From TMED14 sp041158165 (GTDB lineage: Bacteria; Bacteroidota; Bacteroidia; Flavobacteriales; Schleiferiaceae), in assembly GCA_041158165.1 (NCBI GenBank), contig JBEBBW010000011.1, forward strand, positions 1-44,816: a stretch of DNA of 44,816 bases, read 5' to 3'. Each line of letters starts with the position of its first letter. The stretch's first letter is position 1. Shown here piece after piece: positions 42,701-44,816 of this stretch. Below the pieces are notes generated by a model that searched no databases, was not told where the DNA came from, and saw only the letters and a list, made by a program, of their open reading frames with translations. A program made the position numbers and the translations under genes.

Positions 42701-43251
42701 GCAATGCTCGGGATGTCTTCGATCTGCTCCTCAAGGTACTTTGCGTAGTCCTCGAGTTGGTCCGCCGTGAATTCACCCGAAATGTTGATGTTCATGATCG
42801 GCTGAAGCTCGGCGATGTTCAGCTCAAAGATGTTGGGATCTGCGGGAAGGTCTTTAGGGAAGTCGGGTGAAGACTGTACGGCGTCCACCTTATCCTTTAC
42901 TTTTCGCAGCGCTTCGTCGACTCCCACGCGGAAGTCAAACTTTACTTCAATCGACGAGAATCCTTGAATCGAGGTCGATTTGATTTTGTCGACTCCGCTA
43001 ATGGTGTTCAGTTGCTTCTCGAGCGGACGCGTCACCAGTCGCTCCATGTCCACTGGCGAGTTGCCCGGGTACACGGTTCCGATGTAAATGGTAGGCTGGG
43101 CGACTTCAGGGAAGCTCTCGGCCGGCATAGCGCGGTAGGCCACGAGTCCAGCTACGGCAATGATTACCGTGAGGACACTAACCGTAATTCGGTTGCTAAC
43201 CGCCCATTCCACAAGAGGAAAGCGGCGAAAAAGCGAGTTTTGTTCTGACAT
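39796..43251 (-). CDS. RND efflux transporter permease (AcrB/HAE family-like)
   Basis: The 1151-residue inner-membrane pump has the RND layout: helix 1 near the N-terminus (about 18-38), a first periplasmic pore domain, helices 2-6 (about 340-500), a central cytoplasmic and amphipathic segment, helix 7 near 595-615, a second pore domain, and helices 8-12 (about 955-1140). Helix 4 reads GMLVDNGIVIVENI, so Asp412 is followed by Asn413 where AcrB has two aspartates. Helix 10 reads GVVVNNAIVLADY, with Asn1017/Asn1018 where AcrB has lysine. It forms a tripartite pump with the adaptor and TolC genes just upstream. Substrate unknown. Confidence 0.92.
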   Translation of the reverse strand: MSEQNSLFRRFPLVEWAVSNRITVSVLTVIIAVAGLVAYRAMPAESFPEVAQPTIYIGTVYPGNSPVDMERLVTRPLEKQLNTISGVDKIKSTSIQGFSSIEVKFDFRVGVDEALRKVKDKVDAVQSSPDFPKDLPADPNIFELNIAELQPIMNINISGEFTADQLEDYAKYLEEQIEDIPSIASVDVRGIDDKEVRIAVDLQKMEDLDISFNGIADAIKYENMSVSGGDLLVDGYRRNIRVLGEFESIQDIENIIVKQEKGAIVYLRDIATVEFTSVERESYARQFKSPVVSLDIKKRSGENLIEVSSEINKVVAEAKDSYFPKNLLLSITNDQSNRTKNQVGELENSIIFGVILVVLVLTFFLGLRNALFVGIAIPLSMLLSFLILNSMGVTLNFMVLFGLVLALGMLVDNGIVIVENIYRFRTLGYSADESSRLGSGEVAMPIISSTATTLAAFIPLALWPGLIGEFMKFLPLTLIVVLSSSLFVALVINPALAARYMKMEADVVNRPKWTKIGSALTVVGLIVNLALGLTVFGNLLFWPGFLTLLYIWAIDPWTNRFMANGLPKLEAWYERQIAWVLSKNNASKTFWSTVGLFVLSFILMGIIPPKVVFFPDNQPNLANIYIEMPVGTDIEETNKITQEIEDQILSLLKRYEYDVDGKPYNYMVESVIAQVGKGTSDPREGPSNVATPNKAKVVVAFREMKYRLNEEGDRVTSSEVLNLLRENISAIPGVLIAVEKDQNGPPTGAPVNIELSGNDYDVLLATAEDIRRTLVNSRVKGYDELKLDVAGDKPELPISVDRAKARSLGVSTGQIGDALRTALFGKEISRYKDEEDDYPINIRFKDEFRYNVESLLNQKITFRDPGSGRIKQVPISTVASPTKTSTFTAVKRNDLNRVITVYSGIEEGANANTIVAEMKQVLKNYELPKGVTLSFTGQQEEQAKELGFLSKALMIAVFLIFLIIVGQFNSARVPFLIMTTVILSFIGVFLGLLIFRMDFVVIMTMIGIISLAGVVVNNAIVLADYGGQLIERRKAELGLEASVPLPVDELAPLLAEAGKTRMRPVLLTAITTVLGLIPLATGMNLDFFTLISENNPHIYFGGDTVAFWGPISWTVIFGLTFATFLTLVIMPVLLFLTERSRSRRYYRKLAN

Positions 43252-43274
43252 GTTTGTGTAGTCTTTGCTCGGTA

Positions 43275-44420
43275 TTATTCCTTAACTGATTTCACCGTTT
43301 CGCCGGTTTGAACGCTGCGGATTCCGCGGTCGATTACCTGCTCTCCTGCCTTGAGGCCGCCGAGTACTTCGGTCGCGTCGTTGTTGGACACGCCCAAGGT
43401 GAGCTCGCGGCGCTCGACTTTGCCGAGTCCGTTTTCTGCGGCAACAAATACGTAGGTGTAGTTCTGGCCCTTCGTGTCTTGCAAGATCAGACGGTTGGGC
43501 AGCGTAAGTACCCCAGTAGAGGCGTAGTCCACCACTTGCGCACTCGCCATCATGTTGGGCTTAAACTGGCCGTTCGAAGGCAAGTTCACGCTCACTTTGA
43601 AGGTGCGGCTGTCGGGGTTGATGAAGTCGCCGACCTGGCTGATGCTGGCCGTGGTTTTCACGTTGATCGAATTAAAATCGAGGGCAATTTTCTGGCCGAC
43701 CTTGAGGCGAGTGATGTAGGTCTCAGGCACGTCGAGCTCGAGGCGCAAACCGCCGCTGCTGATGAGGCGCGCCATCGGGGCACCCGGGGCTGCGTATTCA
43801 CCTTGCTTGGCAAAGATCTCGTCGATGCTTCCCGCGAAGGGGGCGCGCACCGTGGCCATCGCCGCTTGCTTTTGTGCCGTACTCAAGCGCTTTTGAAGTC
43901 CCTCGAGCTGGGTTTTGGCTTGGAGGAACTGCACCTCGCTGCCAATGCCTTGATCCCACAACCGCTTTTGCTTGTCAAACAAGGTTTGGGCAAGGTCGAG
44001 TTGGGTTTTGATTTCGGCAAGGCTTGATTGAATCACGCTGTTGTCGAGCTCGATCAGCACTTGGCCTGCGCTCACTTTTTGGCCACTGCGCACGAGTACG
44101 CGTTGAATGCGTCCTGCACTTTCGGGGTAAAGGGTCACGCTTTGGTCCGATTTAACCGTTCCGTACACATTGAAATCGTGCTGAAACTCGGCTGCGCCCG
44201 CCTGAAGCAGGGTAACCGTATTCCACTGGGCCGAGCTGTCCAAAACGGCCAGCTTCAGGTCGATTTCGGCGAGCTCGCCTTCGGCCTTGGCAATTACGGC
44301 GGCGAGGGAGTCGCGGCGCGCGGTGAGCTCAGCGGCATCGCCTTGGGTGGCGTCGTTGGATCCGCAAGATGCCATCGCTGCAGCGGCAGAAACGGCGACG
44401 AGGAGGTGGGTCTTCTTCAT
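43275..44420 (-). CDS. RND efflux periplasmic adaptor (membrane fusion protein)
   Basis: The 381-residue adaptor is a lipoprotein (MKKTHLLVAVSAAAAMASC, Cys19). After a short coiled coil near the N-terminus (about 30-65) it has the barrel-sandwich hybrid lipoyl domain (RVLVRSGQKVSAGQVLIELD, matched by ATVRAPFAGSIDEIFAKQGEYAAPGAPM), an alpha-hairpin between them (about 130-185), a beta-barrel domain and a membrane-proximal domain. It links the RND pump to a TolC-type channel. The gene lies 3 bases after the TolC gene and 23 before the pump. Confidence 0.93.
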   Translation of the reverse strand: MKKTHLLVAVSAAAAMASCGSNDATQGDAAELTARRDSLAAVIAKAEGELAEIDLKLAVLDSSAQWNTVTLLQAGAAEFQHDFNVYGTVKSDQSVTLYPESAGRIQRVLVRSGQKVSAGQVLIELDNSVIQSSLAEIKTQLDLAQTLFDKQKRLWDQGIGSEVQFLQAKTQLEGLQKRLSTAQKQAAMATVRAPFAGSIDEIFAKQGEYAAPGAPMARLISSGGLRLELDVPETYITRLKVGQKIALDFNSINVKTTASISQVGDFINPDSRTFKVSVNLPSNGQFKPNMMASAQVVDYASTGVLTLPNRLILQDTKGQNYTYVFVAAENGLGKVERRELTLGVSNNDATEVLGGLKAGEQVIDRGIRSVQTGETVKSVKE

Positions 44421-44423
44421 GGT

Positions 44424-44816
44424 TTATTCGGGCTTCGAGGTGTTGTACATCCCCAGGACTTTTTCGAGGGCAATGCGTTTATTTAAGGTTTCGTTGGCGC
44501 TCGCGAGCATGGCTGCGACCGTTTGCTGGTACTGGGTTTCGGCCTGGCTGTATTCCAGGCTGCTGGCGACACCTTCGAGAAACTTGATGCGGGTTTTGTC
44601 GCGAAGACGCTTGGCAAGGGCTACGTTGTCGGATTGTAGCCGGTACGTGGTGAGTGCGTTTTCGTATTCAGCTTTAGCTTGGAGGTGCTGAACCGTAATG
44701 GCATTTTTCGTCTGCTCGAGGAGCACGTCAAGCTGCTCAACTTTCAGCTTGCTTTCTTGGGCTTTAAATACACGTCGGCCTGATGTGAAAAGCGGGAATT
44801 GCGCGCTGACGTTCCA
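44424..44816 (-). CDS. TolC family outer membrane protein, C-terminal part only
   Basis: The last 130 codons of a gene whose start lies right of the window. The visible part begins WNVSAQFPLFTSGRRVFKAQ and continues in long amphipathic helices (ESKLKVEQLDVLLEQTKNAI, then heptad-rich sequence with AKAEYENALTTYRLQ and LEGVASSLEYSQAET), the pattern of the second half of TolC-family efflux channels. It ends LEKVLGMYNTSKPE, 3 bases before the adaptor. It is the outer-membrane part of the RND system. The frame stays open to the window edge, so the gene is partial and not truncated. Confidence 0.88.
   Translation of the reverse strand, partial: WNVSAQFPLFTSGRRVFKAQESKLKVEQLDVLLEQTKNAITVQHLQAKAEYENALTTYRLQSDNVALAKRLRDKTRIKFLEGVASSLEYSQAETQYQQTVAAMLASANETLNKRIALEKVLGMYNTSKPE

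Overview
The window looks like a chromosomal segment of a marine or aquatic Bacteroidota, probably a Flavobacteriales-type organism with unusually high G+C (about 60% by eye over most of the window). Supporting signs are two secreted proteins with type IX secretion C-terminal signals (one type A, one type B), promoters of the Bacteroidota form TAnnTTTG, almost no Shine-Dalgarno sequences, a proteorhodopsin with the DTE proton-pump triad, and the gene pairing pdxA-DUF177-rpmF-accB-accC. The genus cannot be fixed from the sequence alone. I see no tRNA, rRNA, CRISPR array, insertion sequence or prophage. No stretch longer than 300 bases lacks a gene; the longest gap is 281 bases (36719-36999).

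Layout. 189-9735 (minus strand) is one compact run for alpha-glucan use: two GH13 lipoproteins, a GH65 maltose phosphorylase, beta-phosphoglucomutase, a BadF-type sugar kinase, GAPDH and phosphofructokinase. Divergent from it at 9810-11833 are a NUDIX-type regulator (NrtR/AraR-like, with a degenerate Nudix box) and an SLC45/GPH-like sugar MFS transporter. Together they outline extracytoplasmic glucan hydrolysis, maltose import, phosphorolysis to glucose plus beta-glucose-1-phosphate, and entry into glycolysis. No SusC/SusD pair is present. 11834-14469 holds nfeD, a TetA-like MFS pump and a QmcA/stomatin-like protein. 14501-20607 is housekeeping: gatC, plsC, accC, accB, rpmF, DUF177, pdxA and leucyl aminopeptidase.

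20773-25732 is a low-G+C island with two overlapping genes for large secreted proteins, a jelly-roll/Ig-like protein with a type B sorting domain and a parallel beta-helix protein with a type A sorting domain. 25914-32680 returns to housekeeping and DNA metabolism: ribE, a DnaQ-like exonuclease, an AddB-like nuclease, nadD, gmk, yicC and gluQ. 32758-35950 (plus strand) is metB/mgl-like, trkA-like, a small lipoprotein and blh (beta-carotene to retinal). blh converges on the proteorhodopsin gene at 36005-36718. trpS, a compact dxs and an RND efflux operon (tolC partial, adaptor, pump) finish the window.

The observations I rate highest are these. (1) A TAnnTTyR promoter element sits 3-8 bases upstream of the start codon in twelve genes on both strands, which implies widespread leaderless transcription. 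(2) Seven gene junctions carry short tandem repeats with a 7- or 8-base period, built from TAGTTAC-like units that supply stop codons in every frame. (3) The type IX cargo locus shows a steep base-composition change inside one gene. (4) A perfect-arm inverted repeat lies in the proteorhodopsin/trpS intergenic region. (5) The NUDIX regulator has a candidate operator that overlaps its own promoter.
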